From Martinezella rhizogenes (GTDB lineage: Bacteria; Pseudomonadota; Alphaproteobacteria; Rhizobiales; Rhizobiaceae): a stretch of 64,000 nucleotides of DNA. This document shows, piece by piece, positions 18,844-27,651 of this stretch (position 1 is the first letter of the stretch; the number at the start of each line of letters is the position of its first letter). The stretch lies in contig NZ_JUHG01000005.1 in NCBI RefSeq assembly GCF_000799715.1, positions 1-64,000 of the forward strand, written 5' to 3'. Position numbers and translations under genes: made by a program. The notes beneath the pieces were generated by a model. That model was not told the DNA's origin. It did no database searches and worked only from the letters and a program-made list of their open reading frames with translations.

Positions 18844-18868
18844 TCAACGATAAATACCGAGAATCGTT

Positions 18869-19080
18869 TCACTTTTGTCTTCGAACCAGATCCTCGATCG
18901 TCACGTCGAGGGCATCGGCAATCTTCTGCAGCGAGATGATTGTCGGGTTCCCGTCGCCTTTTCGAGCTTGCTCAGATATCCACGGGTCAATCCGGTCCTG
19001 TGATGCAGTTCTTCTTGCGTTACCGACAGGCTCCGCCGAATGCGCTGTATGTTCACACCGATGACCGAGTTGATGTCCAT
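18869..19080 (-). pseudogene. Frameshifted XRE-family HTH gene
   Basis: From ATG 19080 the minus strand reads MDINSVIGVNIQRIRRSLSV, then TQEELHHRTGLTRGYLSKLEK, a good Cro-type HTH. After LEK (about base 18957) the frame is lost. The remainder is in the next frame: GDGNPTIISLQKIADAL then DVTIEDLVRRQK. Restoring one G in the run AAAAGG would rebuild a normal protein of about 70 residues. This single-base lesion suggests recent inactivation, or a sequencing error. Confidence 0.75.
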
Positions 19081-19101
19081 GTGGGCATCGTCGCGGGATG
19101 C

Positions 19102-19125
19102 ACACTATAGGACGACACACTATAG
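19102..19125. repeat. Tandem ACACTATAG operator-like repeats
   Basis: ACACTATAG occurs at 19102-19110 and 19117-19125, 15 bases apart, each containing the palindrome CTATAG. They lie between the divergent XRE relic (start 19080) and IclR gene (start 19211), a position suited to a repressor binding site. Confidence 0.5.
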
Positions 19126-19210
19126 TAGACATTATGTGTTGACAGACACCTTCATTTTCTGCGTTAATCCGATTATTGGAACAGTGTGCGCAGATTAGGG
19201 ACACCATAAA

Positions 19211-20005
19211 ATGGAAGGTAGCTTGTCACTCGAGCGTGGCCTCACAATCCTTGAACTTCTCAGCAAAGCTGACGAACCGCTCGGAGTACGCGAGATCGCA
19301 AGGCGGATTGCCCTCAGCTCGTCGGGCGTTCAACGGCTCGTCAACACGCTCGCCGAGAAGGGCCTTGTCGAGCAGACGGGTCAGGCCCGGCGATACCAGA
19401 TCGGACACGGGATCCTCAATCTGGCCCGCAAGATGCTCCAGCAGGATCGGCTTGTCGCTTTGGCTGAAGTAGAACTGCAGCGCCTCGCTGCAAGCGACAT
19501 GAACGCTTTCTTGGGCATGAGGCGGGGCAACCGGGCCGTCTATCTCTCCACTGTCCAAAGTAGTGGCCCGCTGGTGATCCGCGCGATACCGGGAGAACCG
19601 ATGCTGCTACATTCGACGGCGCTCGGCAAAGCCTTGATGCTTGATTGGACGCCCGAACAGATCGTAGCACTCGACGCTAGCGAGCCATTCGTCAGTCGTA
19701 CGCCAAGAACAATCACCGACCCGGAGAAACTCGCGCAACAGCTGAGCCACTCGCGTGATCTTGGCTACACCACCTCGCTCAACGAGAACCTCCCTGGCGT
19801 CTATTCGATCGGTGCGCCTATCCGTGATGCCACCGGCACAATAGTGGCGGCGATCAGCGTCGCCTTTGCTCGCGCCGCCAAGCCGCGATTGTCCATTCCG
19901 GAGGTCGGCCAGTGGGTCATCGCAGCGGCAAAGTCCGTCGAAACAAGCCAGGGGGTCTCCTCCACACCGTCTGAAAGTGCCAAGGAGAAACGCAATGTTG
20001 CTTAA
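19211..20005 (+). CDS. IclR-family transcriptional regulator
   Basis: This 264-residue regulator has an N-terminal winged HTH (residues 5-65: SLERGLTILELLSKADEPLG then VREIARRIALSSSGVQRLVN) and a C-terminal effector domain with the IclR landmarks STALGKALML, TSLNENLPGVYSIGAPI and the Cys-free ISVAF strand. Its end overlaps the start of the M24 peptidase gene by 11 bases, so it is the first gene of the 19.2-25.4 kb operon. It probably controls the peptidase, PLP enzyme and Tct transporter genes in response to their substrate. The effector is unknown. Confidence 0.9.
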   Translation: MEGSLSLERGLTILELLSKADEPLGVREIARRIALSSSGVQRLVNTLAEKGLVEQTGQARRYQIGHGILNLARKMLQQDRLVALAEVELQRLAASDMNAFLGMRRGNRAVYLSTVQSSGPLVIRAIPGEPMLLHSTALGKALMLDWTPEQIVALDASEPFVSRTPRTITDPEKLAQQLSHSRDLGYTTSLNENLPGVYSIGAPIRDATGTIVAAISVAFARAAKPRLSIPEVGQWVIAAAKSVETSQGVSSTPSESAKEKRNVA

Positions 20006-21185
20006 CCGCCCGCGCCTGAAGGCGCACATGATGTCCCTCGATCTCGACGCCGTTGTTGCAACGTCAGCCGAGAACGTGACCTATCTCAGCGGCTTCTGGG
20101 CACTCCCGCAATGGATCAGGCCAGGCCCGCAAACCTATGTGGTATGGCCGGCCTCCGAGCCCCGTGGGAAATCGACGGTCATTACCAGCACTGCGACCTT
20201 GGATCTCGTCGCCGATCAAGTCGTGCACGTGGCCAATATCAGGCGTTATGGCGCATTTTCCGTCGAAACCGGCACGCTTGCTCTCGATACGGTCAGCGCG
20301 CGCCACCGCGAGCTGCACCAACTGACGGATGACGTCAGTCCGATCAATGCATTGATTGCCGAGATTGAGGCGCTCGGTATGACGCGATCTCGTATTGGCG
20401 TCGATGAGAGCGGCCTCCTTCCCGGCTACCTCGATCAGATTCGCGCCCAACTGCCCCACATCGACTGGGTGCCCGCGGCTGAGATGTTGAGGTCTGTCAG
20501 GGCGGTCAAGACTGTCGACGAAATCGCCAATTTGCGGCGCGTGGCCGAAATAGCCGAAAACGCCGTTAACTCTGCTCTCGAGCACGCGCGCGCCGGCATA
20601 AGCGAAGTCGAAATGGCACGGATGTTTCACTCAAGTACCGTGCTCGACGATGCGACACCGGTCCTTGGTTGCATCGGCTTTGGCGAACGGTCAGCGCTGA
20701 TGAATGTCCAACCGTCCGAACGAAAGCTTCGGGCCGGCGACGTCATTCGCTTCGACGTCGGTGGCCGCTACAAACACTATAGGGCTGATATTGCTCGCAT
20801 CGCGAGCTGCGGAGAACCAGATAAGGCCGTGCGCGATCAGTATCGGGCCCTCTTGGCCGGCGTCGAGCACGCCGCCTCCGTCGTAAAGCCAGGCATGCCG
20901 GCATCCCGGGTTTTTCAGGATGTCATGTCCGTGGTCAGGCTTGCCGGCCTTCCTCACTACAAGCGCAATCATGTCGGTCACGGGATCGGGATGGACGGGT
21001 ATGACCTCCCTATCCTGTCGGCTGCGAGCACCGACATTATCGAGGAGGGAATGGTGCTCTGCATCGAGACGCCCTACTACGAGATTGGTCGCTGGGGACT
21101 TCAGGTCGAAGATATGTTCGTGGTTCGCGCGGCCGGCCTCGAGCGGCTCACCGACGCCGGCCAGATGAGGACCATCGAGCCGTGA
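19995..21185 (+). CDS. M24-family metallopeptidase (Xaa-Pro aminopeptidase / creatinase type)
   Basis: This 396-residue protein has a creatinase-like N-terminal domain (residues 1-150) and a pita-bread metallopeptidase domain. Probable dinuclear-metal ligands are the Asp residues in RFDVGG and RADIAR, the His in NHVGHGIG, and the Glu residues in CIETPYYE and QVEDMF, so the site looks complete. ATG 19995 is preceded by AAGGAG. Family members cleave X-Pro peptides or hydrolyse C-N bonds, as in creatinase and in the DoeA/EutD ectoine hydrolase. It is coupled to a threonine-synthase-like gene by GTGA, so an amide or peptide of an amino acid is a plausible substrate. This is inference. Confidence 0.87.
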   Translation: MLLNRPRLKAHMMSLDLDAVVATSAENVTYLSGFWALPQWIRPGPQTYVVWPASEPRGKSTVITSTATLDLVADQVVHVANIRRYGAFSVETGTLALDTVSARHRELHQLTDDVSPINALIAEIEALGMTRSRIGVDESGLLPGYLDQIRAQLPHIDWVPAAEMLRSVRAVKTVDEIANLRRVAEIAENAVNSALEHARAGISEVEMARMFHSSTVLDDATPVLGCIGFGERSALMNVQPSERKLRAGDVIRFDVGGRYKHYRADIARIASCGEPDKAVRDQYRALLAGVEHAASVVKPGMPASRVFQDVMSVVRLAGLPHYKRNHVGHGIGMDGYDLPILSAASTDIIEEGMVLCIETPYYEIGRWGLQVEDMFVVRAAGLERLTDAGQMRTIEP

Positions 21186-22456
21186 GTGTCGCAACGAACC
21201 TTCAATATCGTTGTCTGCGATGCGAATGCATCCGTATGGGTACGCTCGAGATCGATTCTCGGGGCTGCACCGTTTGCCGTCGGCAAGCACCGGCGAATTT
21301 CCGCGCTCAATTCGACCGTGAATGGGAGGTCGAAAACGCCGGCATTGCGGATGTTGCAGCCAATGTGCCGTCACTATGGCGCTATGCCGGGATGCTTCCC
21401 GTCGCGGCCGAAATGTCTATCTCGCTTGGCGAGGGCTTGACGCCGCTAAGGCGGGCGACAGTGATTGGCGCACAACTCGGCATCGAGGATCTGTTCATCA
21501 AGGACGAGAGTAGGAATCCAACCTGGTCACACAAGGACCGGTTTTCTACCCTTGCCGTTTCCTATGCGCGCTTGAGCGGTGCCCGGATCGTCGCCACGGC
21601 CTCGTCGGGCAATGCTGGTGCGTCGCTTGCTGCCTACGCGGCAAAAGCGGGGTTGCGTTGCGTCGTTGCGACCTTCGCAGGAGCGGCGGGGCCGATGGTG
21701 GCGCAGATCGAGAAATATGGCGCCGAGATCGTTGCTTTTTCGCAGAAATCGGATCGCTGGACATTTCTATCACAGGGAGCAGCCCGCCATGGATGGGCGG
21801 TCATGTCGCCATTCCGGGCTCCGGTTGTCGGTAGCCACCCGATTGGGATCGAAGGCTATAAGACGATTGCCTATGAGATCGTCGAACAGATGGACAACGA
21901 CGTGCCCGACTGGTGTGTCCTGCCGGTTTGCTATGGCGATGCCCTGAGTGGAATTTGGCTTGGTTTTAAGGAGCTGCGTGAGCTTGGGGTGATAAAGCGC
22001 CTGCCGCGGCTTGCTGCTGCCGAAATCTATGGTTCGCTGTCGACGGCTCTCCAAGGTGATGGGGATCGTGTTCCCGATGTCGTGCGCTCCTTCAGCACTC
22101 TGGCCTCTTCGATAGGCGCCCCCCAAAGCAGCTTTCAGGCCCTGACCGCGCTGAGGGAATCCGGTGGCATTGCGTGTCCCGTCGACAATGATGGTCTTGT
22201 CGATCTTCAAACACGGCTTGCGCGGTCGGAAGGGATCTATGCGGAGCTTTCATCCGTGACGCCGCTGATGGCGATTTCCCAGTTGCGACACTCGGGCGTC
22301 CTGTCGCCGCAAGACAAAGTTGTCGCGGTCGTCACGGCCTCTGGTCTCAAGGACACGGACATCTCGCACGGGAATGGCCAGCCACCCGTATCTTTCAATT
22401 CTCCCGCAGAGGCTTGGTTGAGCCTAGGCGCGGGAACTCCGCCGGGCAAAGAATAG
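21182..22456 (+). CDS. Threonine-synthase-like PLP-dependent enzyme
   Basis: This 424-residue fold-type II PLP enzyme has the threonine-synthase pattern. The N-terminus has a zinc-ribbon-like pair of CxxC motifs (CLRC, CTVC), then GEGLTPL near residue 80, the PLP-lysine motif NPTWSHKDR (Lys near residue 118) and the phosphate-binding loop TASSGNAGAS. The start is GTG 21182, overlapping the M24 stop (GTGA). Threonine synthase acts on O-phosphohomoserine made by a GHMP kinase. A GHMP kinase is encoded nearby at 26437-27375. True threonine synthase is usually chromosomal and shorter on Tct-linked genes, so this copy more likely acts on a related phospho-amino acid; that is inference. Confidence 0.82.
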   Translation: MSVATNLQYRCLRCECIRMGTLEIDSRGCTVCRRQAPANFRAQFDREWEVENAGIADVAANVPSLWRYAGMLPVAAEMSISLGEGLTPLRRATVIGAQLGIEDLFIKDESRNPTWSHKDRFSTLAVSYARLSGARIVATASSGNAGASLAAYAAKAGLRCVVATFAGAAGPMVAQIEKYGAEIVAFSQKSDRWTFLSQGAARHGWAVMSPFRAPVVGSHPIGIEGYKTIAYEIVEQMDNDVPDWCVLPVCYGDALSGIWLGFKELRELGVIKRLPRLAAAEIYGSLSTALQGDGDRVPDVVRSFSTLASSIGAPQSSFQALTALRESGGIACPVDNDGLVDLQTRLARSEGIYAELSSVTPLMAISQLRHSGVLSPQDKVVAVVTASGLKDTDISHGNGQPPVSFNSPAEAWLSLGAGTPPGKE

Positions 22457-22500
22457 GGCCCGGCCCCGACCAGATTGTTCAAAACAAAAAGGGGAACTCC

Positions 22501-23463
22501 ATGAACAGGCGCTCATTCCTGATTTCATCCGCTATCGCTATGGCCGGATGTGCGAAACCGCTATGGGCAAATCAAGGTCCGCCGCCGACCCACAACGCAA
22601 CGATCGTCGTAGGTTTCTCAGCCGGAGGGGCCGGCGATCTGGCAGGCCGCGTTGCCGCCGAATATGCCAAGCAATCCGAGGGCTTTCCGGTCGGTGTCGA
22701 ATTCCGGCCGGGCGCCGGCGGAACCATTGCCACCGACCAGATCCGCCGCGCGGTGCCGGATGGAACGACGTTGTCACTGTTTTCGGCAAGCCCGTTGGTC
22801 GTAGCGCCGCATCTTCAAAAGCTGCCCTACGATCCGCTGAGGGATTTTACCTATATCGCGACCTTCGTGAATATTTCGATCCCGATGTTCGTCACGAGCC
22901 AAAGCCCTCACAAGAGCTGGACGGAGCTCATCACCTTTGCGAGGGCCAATCCCGGCAAATTGCGATGGGCAACGGCTGCCCCGCGCGGGCTTGCGCATAT
23001 ATCGACGCAAGCCGCGTTCCGCCAGGAGGACGTCCAGGCAGCCTTCGTGCCGTTTTCGGGAGGAGCGGATGCTATCACGGCCCTGCTTGGTGGTCATATC
23101 GATGCTGTCGTTGCCTCTGACTACGCCTCGCATCTGCAATCGGGAAAGATCCGGCTGCTGGTTGAAACCGGATCCGAGCCAATTGCCAACTATCCTGATG
23201 TGCCGACCTTCAAGCAGCTCGGTTATCCGCTCGCACTTTCAAGCGGATATGGCCTGTTTGGACCGGCGGATCTTCCAAAAGCCGTGGTTTCCTGGTGGGA
23301 GGATGAGCTTAGGGCGATGACCGAGAGCCCACTCTATCAGACATTCCTGACATCGCTCGGAGGGCAGCGTGGTTTCCGGGGGCACGAGCAGTTCACCGCC
23401 ACCGTCACTGAAAACTACCGTATCATCGGCGAGCAGGTCGACCTTCTGGGGTTGCGGCCATGA
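22501..23463 (+). CDS. Tripartite tricarboxylate transporter substrate-binding protein (TctC/Bug family)
   Basis: This 320-residue periplasmic receptor begins with MNRRSFLISSAIAMAGC. The RRSF resembles a twin-arginine signal, and MAGC could be a lipobox. The mature protein has the Bug-family landmarks VVGFSAGGAGDLAGR, EFRPGAGGTIATDQIRR and YDPLRDFTYIA. It precedes tctB and tctA, so together they make a complete TTT importer. ATG 22501 follows AGGGGA. Bug receptors bind carboxylates or amino-acid-like ligands. The ligand here is unknown, but the surrounding PLP enzymes suggest an amino acid or a small peptide or amide. Confidence 0.88.
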   Translation: MNRRSFLISSAIAMAGCAKPLWANQGPPPTHNATIVVGFSAGGAGDLAGRVAAEYAKQSEGFPVGVEFRPGAGGTIATDQIRRAVPDGTTLSLFSASPLVVAPHLQKLPYDPLRDFTYIATFVNISIPMFVTSQSPHKSWTELITFARANPGKLRWATAAPRGLAHISTQAAFRQEDVQAAFVPFSGGADAITALLGGHIDAVVASDYASHLQSGKIRLLVETGSEPIANYPDVPTFKQLGYPLALSSGYGLFGPADLPKAVVSWWEDELRAMTESPLYQTFLTSLGGQRGFRGHEQFTATVTENYRIIGEQVDLLGLRP

Positions 23464-23894
23464 CCGCGTCGCGCCTTGGGGCGCTTTTCCTCGCAATCAT
23501 CGCCATTGCGGCCGTGCTCATGGCATTACAGATGGGAGTCTGGAGCGCCGGTACACCCAAACCGGGTCTGTTCCCGCTCCTTTCCTCCATTCTTCTGTTT
23601 GCAATGACGGTGACCGGTGTCCTAGTCCGAAGCGCTAGCGAAGAGGAAGGTGCGCCGCCAGTTCAGCACTTGCGGATGGTGAAATATTGCGCCGTCATTA
23701 TCGGTTTCTTGATGGCGATCGAGATCGTCGGCACGGCAATTGCCGCTGCATTTTTTCTCTTTGTGGTCCTTAAAGGTATTGAAGACGTCTCGTGGAAGCG
23801 GGCGACTTCCGTCGCGCTGGGCGTTGCGGTCGTCACCGTCGGACTATTCGAACAATTCCTTGGCGTACCGCTGCCAACAGGCCTGTGGGGTTGA
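23460..23894 (+). CDS. TctB-type small membrane subunit of the tripartite transporter
   Basis: This 144-residue protein has four hydrophobic segments, the normal size and topology of TctB. It overlaps the TctC stop by four bases (ATGA) and its own stop overlaps the TctA start (TGATG), so the three subunits are tightly coupled. TctB sequences are poorly conserved; the assignment rests on size, topology and position. It includes the N-terminal pattern GVWSAGTPKPGLFPLL seen in TctB proteins. Confidence 0.82.
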   Translation: MTASRLGALFLAIIAIAAVLMALQMGVWSAGTPKPGLFPLLSSILLFAMTVTGVLVRSASEEEGAPPVQHLRMVKYCAVIIGFLMAIEIVGTAIAAAFFLFVVLKGIEDVSWKRATSVALGVAVVTVGLFEQFLGVPLPTGLWG

Positions 23895-25423
23895 TGACAA
23901 TGGATGCTTTGACAAACCTGTTTTATGGATTTGCGGTTGCAATCGAACCATGGAATCTTTGCATTGCCTTGATTGGCGTCGTCGTTGGCACCGCGGTGGG
24001 CGTTCTGCCCGGGTTGGGGCCGACAGCGACCGTCAGCCTGCTTTTGCCTATTTCCGTCAGTTTGAACCAGACAAGCGCAATCATCCTGCTCGCGGCTATC
24101 TATTACGGCGCCATGTATGGTGGATCAATAACCTCGATCCTCATCAGGGTTCCGGGCGAGGCTGCGAGTGCGGTTACCTCGCTTGACGGCTACGCAATGA
24201 CGAAACAGGGCCGCGCCGGCGTCGCCTTGGGTATTTCCGCCTTTGGCAGCTTTATTGCGGGACTGGTGGCAACTTTCGGCATCGTCTTCCTCGGGCCGTC
24301 TTTCGCGGACAAGGCGCTCGCCTTCGGACCGATCGAAAAGACCGGTCTGGTCCTCTTCGGCCTGACCCTTGCGGCAAGTGTCGGCAGCGGCTCCAGGGTC
24401 AGGGCGTGGGCAATGGTCGGACTTGGATTGCTGCTTTCGACCGTCGGCGTCGACCTCATGTCCGGCGAAGAGCGATTTACCTTCGGCAGCGTCAACATGC
24501 GGGATGGCATCGACATCGCCGTCCTTGCCATGGGATTGTTCGGCGTCAGCGAGGTTCTGTCTGCCGCCGAACGCAAAGAGCCGGCGGATGCGACACCTAT
24601 CCCATCATACGGCTTGCGGGATCTGCTGCCTGGCCGCGCAGATTGGAAAGCGTCTGGCTGGCCGATCGCCCGCGGCACGACACTCGGTTTCCTCCTGGGC
24701 CTGCTGCCAGGTGGAGGCGCGCTCATCTCGAGTTTTGCAAGCTATGTGATGGAAAAGAAGCTGGCACGCAATCCGGAACGCTTTGGCCGCGGCGCCATCG
24801 AGGGTGTCGCCGGTCCGGAAAGCGCCAACAATGCCGCTGCCCAGGCGAGTTTTGTGCCTCTCCTATGCCTTGGCATTCCTCCGAACGCGGTGATCGGGGT
24901 GATCATGGGTGCGCTCCTCATGCAGGGCGTGACCCCCGGTCCGGAGCTCATCGTCCAGCACCCGGATCTGTTCTGGGGTGTCATCGCAAGCATGCTGATC
25001 GGCAATGCGATGCTACTCATCCTCAATATCCCGCTGGTTCGGTTCTTCGTGATGCTGCTACGCGTGCCGCAAGCCTATATGACGCCGTGCATCATGCTGT
25101 TTTGCACGATTGGCGCCTTCAGCATCAACAACAGCATGTTCGATGTCGGCGTGATGATTGCCTCCGGTTTCGGCGCATATGCACTTCGCAAGGCCGGCTT
25201 CGACCTTGCGCCATTGCTACTTGCGTTTCTGCTGGGCTCGTTGCTGGAGCAGAATGTGGAACAGAGCCTGATCATTGCGACGGGAGATTACACAGCATTT
25301 CTGCGAAGTCCGATCAGTCTTGGCTTTCTGATCATGGCCGCCGCCGCGGTGCTGTTTCCGATATTCGCAAGCGTTGCGCGTGGCATAGGAAGAAGAGCCG
25401 CCGCCCAATCAGTGCAGCAATGA
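23894..25423 (+). CDS. TctA-type large membrane subunit of the tripartite transporter
   Basis: This 509-residue polytopic membrane protein shows the TctA signatures GVLPGLGPTATVSLLLP near residue 35 and AIYYGAMYGGSITSILIRVPG near residue 70, and a second inverted-repeat motif LLPGGGALISSFASY. The start ATG 23894 overlaps the TctB stop. A longer in-frame ORF upstream is only tctB read in another frame. Its 3' end overlaps the end of the convergent cysteine-synthase-like gene by 15 bases. It uses an ion gradient, not ATP, to import the TctC ligand. Confidence 0.92.
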   Translation: MTMDALTNLFYGFAVAIEPWNLCIALIGVVVGTAVGVLPGLGPTATVSLLLPISVSLNQTSAIILLAAIYYGAMYGGSITSILIRVPGEAASAVTSLDGYAMTKQGRAGVALGISAFGSFIAGLVATFGIVFLGPSFADKALAFGPIEKTGLVLFGLTLAASVGSGSRVRAWAMVGLGLLLSTVGVDLMSGEERFTFGSVNMRDGIDIAVLAMGLFGVSEVLSAAERKEPADATPIPSYGLRDLLPGRADWKASGWPIARGTTLGFLLGLLPGGGALISSFASYVMEKKLARNPERFGRGAIEGVAGPESANNAAAQASFVPLLCLGIPPNAVIGVIMGALLMQGVTPGPELIVQHPDLFWGVIASMLIGNAMLLILNIPLVRFFVMLLRVPQAYMTPCIMLFCTIGAFSINNSMFDVGVMIASGFGAYALRKAGFDLAPLLLAFLLGSLLEQNVEQSLIIATGDYTAFLRSPISLGFLIMAAAAVLFPIFASVARGIGRRAAAQSVQQ

Positions 25424-26437
25424 CGGGTCTGTCAAGGATCGCCTCTGCCAGGCCATTCTCAACCATTCGGCTTCAGATCCCGACCTGACAACATCAATTG
25501 TCTTCGGCTTGCCGGCGATCGCCGCCGGCAAGCCGAAGGCGATAGCGCTTTCATTTCCATAGACGGTATCGACATAGCGATGTCCTTCGTCTGGCAGGAT
25601 AACAACTGTGTTTAGGCTGCGGTCCTGAGCTGCTGCCCATTGTGCCACCAAGACCGCCGCGCCGCTTGTTGGCCCCATATAGAGTCCGTAGCGCCGATAG
25701 AGCGAGCGCGTCGACGTCCAGGCATGCGCTGCGCCGACCCAATGAACCTCGTCGATGAGATTGTGATCCAGATTGGCGGGCAGAATGCTGTTGCCGAGTC
25801 CACGTAGAAGCCGACGCCCGACCTTCTGGCCGAACAGCGCGCTTCCATGGGTATCGACCGCAACAATCTTGACGTTGGGAAATGCAAGTCGCAAAAGACT
25901 TCCCGTGCCGGACAAGGAACCCCCGGATCCCACGCAGCCGACCAGGCAATCGATCCGGCCGTAGGTGCGCACCAGCGTTTCTGCAACGCCGCCATATGAA
26001 AGTGCGTTGCCCGGATTGTCGTATTGATTGGGCCAAAATGCCTTTGGGTCAGCCGAAAGGATTTCCTGAAGTTTGGTCAGCCGCTCCTTCTGACCGCCTG
26101 TTCCCTCCGGGTCAGGGACAACGGTAAGATCGGCGCCGAGGAATTCCAAACGTCGTTTGAAGGTATCGTCGATCAGGCTCGATGCCGTAACGAGCCGTAG
26201 CCTATATTCGCGAATGGCCGCCAGCATCGCCAGAGCCAGCCCGAATGTTCCCGATGTCGTCTCGACGATCGTTCCGCCGGGCGTCAGCAATCCGTCGTCT
26301 TCCGCGCGGTCCAGCATGTAGCGTGCCGGGATGAGTTTCATCAGAGAAAAACAGGCGGCGTGCAGATTGCTCTGAAGTGACACCATCCTCGGTGCCTCGC
26401 AAGACAGCAGCATGGAACGTGTTGCGCGACTGGCCAT
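25409..26437 (-). CDS. Cysteine-synthase/CBS-like PLP-dependent enzyme
   Basis: This 342-residue fold-type II PLP enzyme has the probable PLP lysine in FSLMKLIPARYML (near residue 32), the phosphate loop ETTSGTFGLALA (where CysK has TSGNTG), YDNPGNAL (the YxNPxN motif) and GCVGSGGSLSGTGSLLR. It is shortened at the N-terminus compared with CysK: the usual IGNTPL region is reduced to a few residues. ATG 26437 overlaps the GHMP-kinase stop (TGATG). Such enzymes do beta-replacement or beta-elimination on activated Ser or Thr, including O-phosphoserine. Coupling to a kinase suggests a phosphorylated substrate. A perfect 15-bp inverted repeat lies within its C-terminal codons. Confidence 0.8.
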   Translation of the reverse strand: MASRATRSMLLSCEAPRMVSLQSNLHAACFSLMKLIPARYMLDRAEDDGLLTPGGTIVETTSGTFGLALAMLAAIREYRLRLVTASSLIDDTFKRRLEFLGADLTVVPDPEGTGGQKERLTKLQEILSADPKAFWPNQYDNPGNALSYGGVAETLVRTYGRIDCLVGCVGSGGSLSGTGSLLRLAFPNVKIVAVDTHGSALFGQKVGRRLLRGLGNSILPANLDHNLIDEVHWVGAAHAWTSTRSLYRRYGLYMGPTSGAAVLVAQWAAAQDRSLNTVVILPDEGHRYVDTVYGNESAIAFGLPAAIAGKPKTIDVVRSGSEAEWLRMAWQRRSLTDPSLLH

Positions 26438-27375
26438 CACACGACCGGACCTCCGGCATTGACATGAAAGCACTGTGTCCCTTCGAGGCCAAGGCCGGTC
26501 AATGCCGCAGCCGCAGAGGCGGATTTGACGCGGACGTCCGTGCGGGATGCATCGAAGAGAATTCCGACAAGACTGCCGCTATGCGCAACCTGAATTCCGT
26601 CCGCATCGAACCGTTCGGCAATAGCCCTGATCTTCTCGTAATCGGGCTTGGGAAGGTGACGTTGGCTCATTTCCGCGCTCATCCGCGCCACATGACAAAG
26701 CTTTCTCGCATCGTTGTGGCGAATAGCGGCAACAGCGAGCGCTCGAAGGACGGAGAATTCTTCAATTTCCCGATTTGAGTAGCGCGCAGGTGGAAGATCA
26801 TCCGTGTTGATCGGTCCACTTCGCGATTGCCCTCCGACAACGATCATCCGCGGAAAGTCGCCGGGCATGAATTCGACGATCGTTCCCTCCCGATGGGCAA
26901 ACAGAACCGGTTGAGATCCGTAGGCGATTGCATCGCTTGCTCCCTCGGCCTCGACGGCAAGCTTGCACACGGTTGCGCGCGTCAGACAACGGGAGGCCGA
27001 ACGGGCAGTCGCTTTAATCGTGGCGACGACATCCGCGGTCGATGAGCCGTAACCATGGCCGACCGGAATAGTACTTTCGATCGTCAACTCTCCTCCGACG
27101 CCCGCAAGCTCAAGATGATCGAGCGTAAGTGCTGCTGCGCGCGCGGCCTTCTTCAACGCTGAAGGTCTGACCGTGATCCTTGAAGAGTGAGACGGCCAGA
27201 ATGTCGCCCGTGATTTCAGATCAGAGTAGGGAAGGGTGATCAGGCCGCGGCGCAGCCCCCCTCCTCCAATCCTGAAAACGCCTTGAAGAAGTTCGCCGTG
27301 GTGGGCAATCGCACTTGCCTGGCCGATCATCATCCCTTCCGGCACGCTGTCAAAGATCTTCTGGTGTTGCGGCAT
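26437..27375 (-). CDS. GHMP-family kinase, PduX (L-threonine kinase)/ThrB-like
   Basis: This 312-residue protein has the GHMP ATP loop PVGHGYGSSTADVVA (near residue 105), an N-terminal AHHGELLQG substrate-site motif like that of PduX, and a C-terminal AHSGSLVGILFD motif. GHMP kinases phosphorylate small alcohols such as homoserine (ThrB) or L-threonine (PduX). ATG 27375 has TGGAG upstream. It is the first gene of a two-gene minus operon with the cysteine-synthase-like enzyme and faces the TctCBA operon. Together they suggest phosphorylation of an imported hydroxy amino acid followed by PLP-dependent elimination or replacement. No cobalamin genes, the usual context of PduX, are near. Confidence 0.78.
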   Translation of the reverse strand: MPQHQKIFDSVPEGMMIGQASAIAHHGELLQGVFRIGGGGLRRGLITLPYSDLKSRATFWPSHSSRITVRPSALKKAARAAALTLDHLELAGVGGELTIESTIPVGHGYGSSTADVVATIKATARSASRCLTRATVCKLAVEAEGASDAIAYGSQPVLFAHREGTIVEFMPGDFPRMIVVGGQSRSGPINTDDLPPARYSNREIEEFSVLRALAVAAIRHNDARKLCHVARMSAEMSQRHLPKPDYEKIRAIAERFDADGIQVAHSGSLVGILFDASRTDVRVKSASAAAALTGLGLEGTQCFHVNAGGPVV

Positions 27376-27651
27376 CAGCTACTCCATCGGATGCGGGTTC
27401 AGCCGTAGCATGGCGCGCTTTGAAAGCTGTGTAACTCCTGAATTCTCTTTAGAAATCAGCAGGAAAATAGGCATTCGCAGGCGAAGTTGTCTCCAGCGCT
27501 GTGACGTCACGCTCTGTCTCGTTGCTGCGTGCGGATCAACGCTGCTGGGACGATCCGTGCGTGTCGCGTTAGCGACCTATCCTGTATGAACCACCCGCCA
27601 TATGCAGCACCCGCGCCGGGCTTACGGGATCGAAGCTATTGGGAAAGGCCT

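Noticed and set aside
24406..25488. A 360-codon ORF overlapping tctA
   Set aside because: Arg/His/Cys-rich composition typical of a wrong frame in GC-rich DNA; tctA has clear signatures.
19211..27375. Ectoine catabolism cluster
   Set aside because: The M24 peptidase and a threonine-family PLP enzyme recall DoeA/EutB, but there is no ornithine-cyclodeaminase-like, deacetylase or ectoine ABC/TRAP gene, and the transporter is of the Tct type.
27376..27651. Possible small gene between the GHMP kinase and hipA
   Set aside because: Frames are short and have no start signal; I treat it as intergenic.
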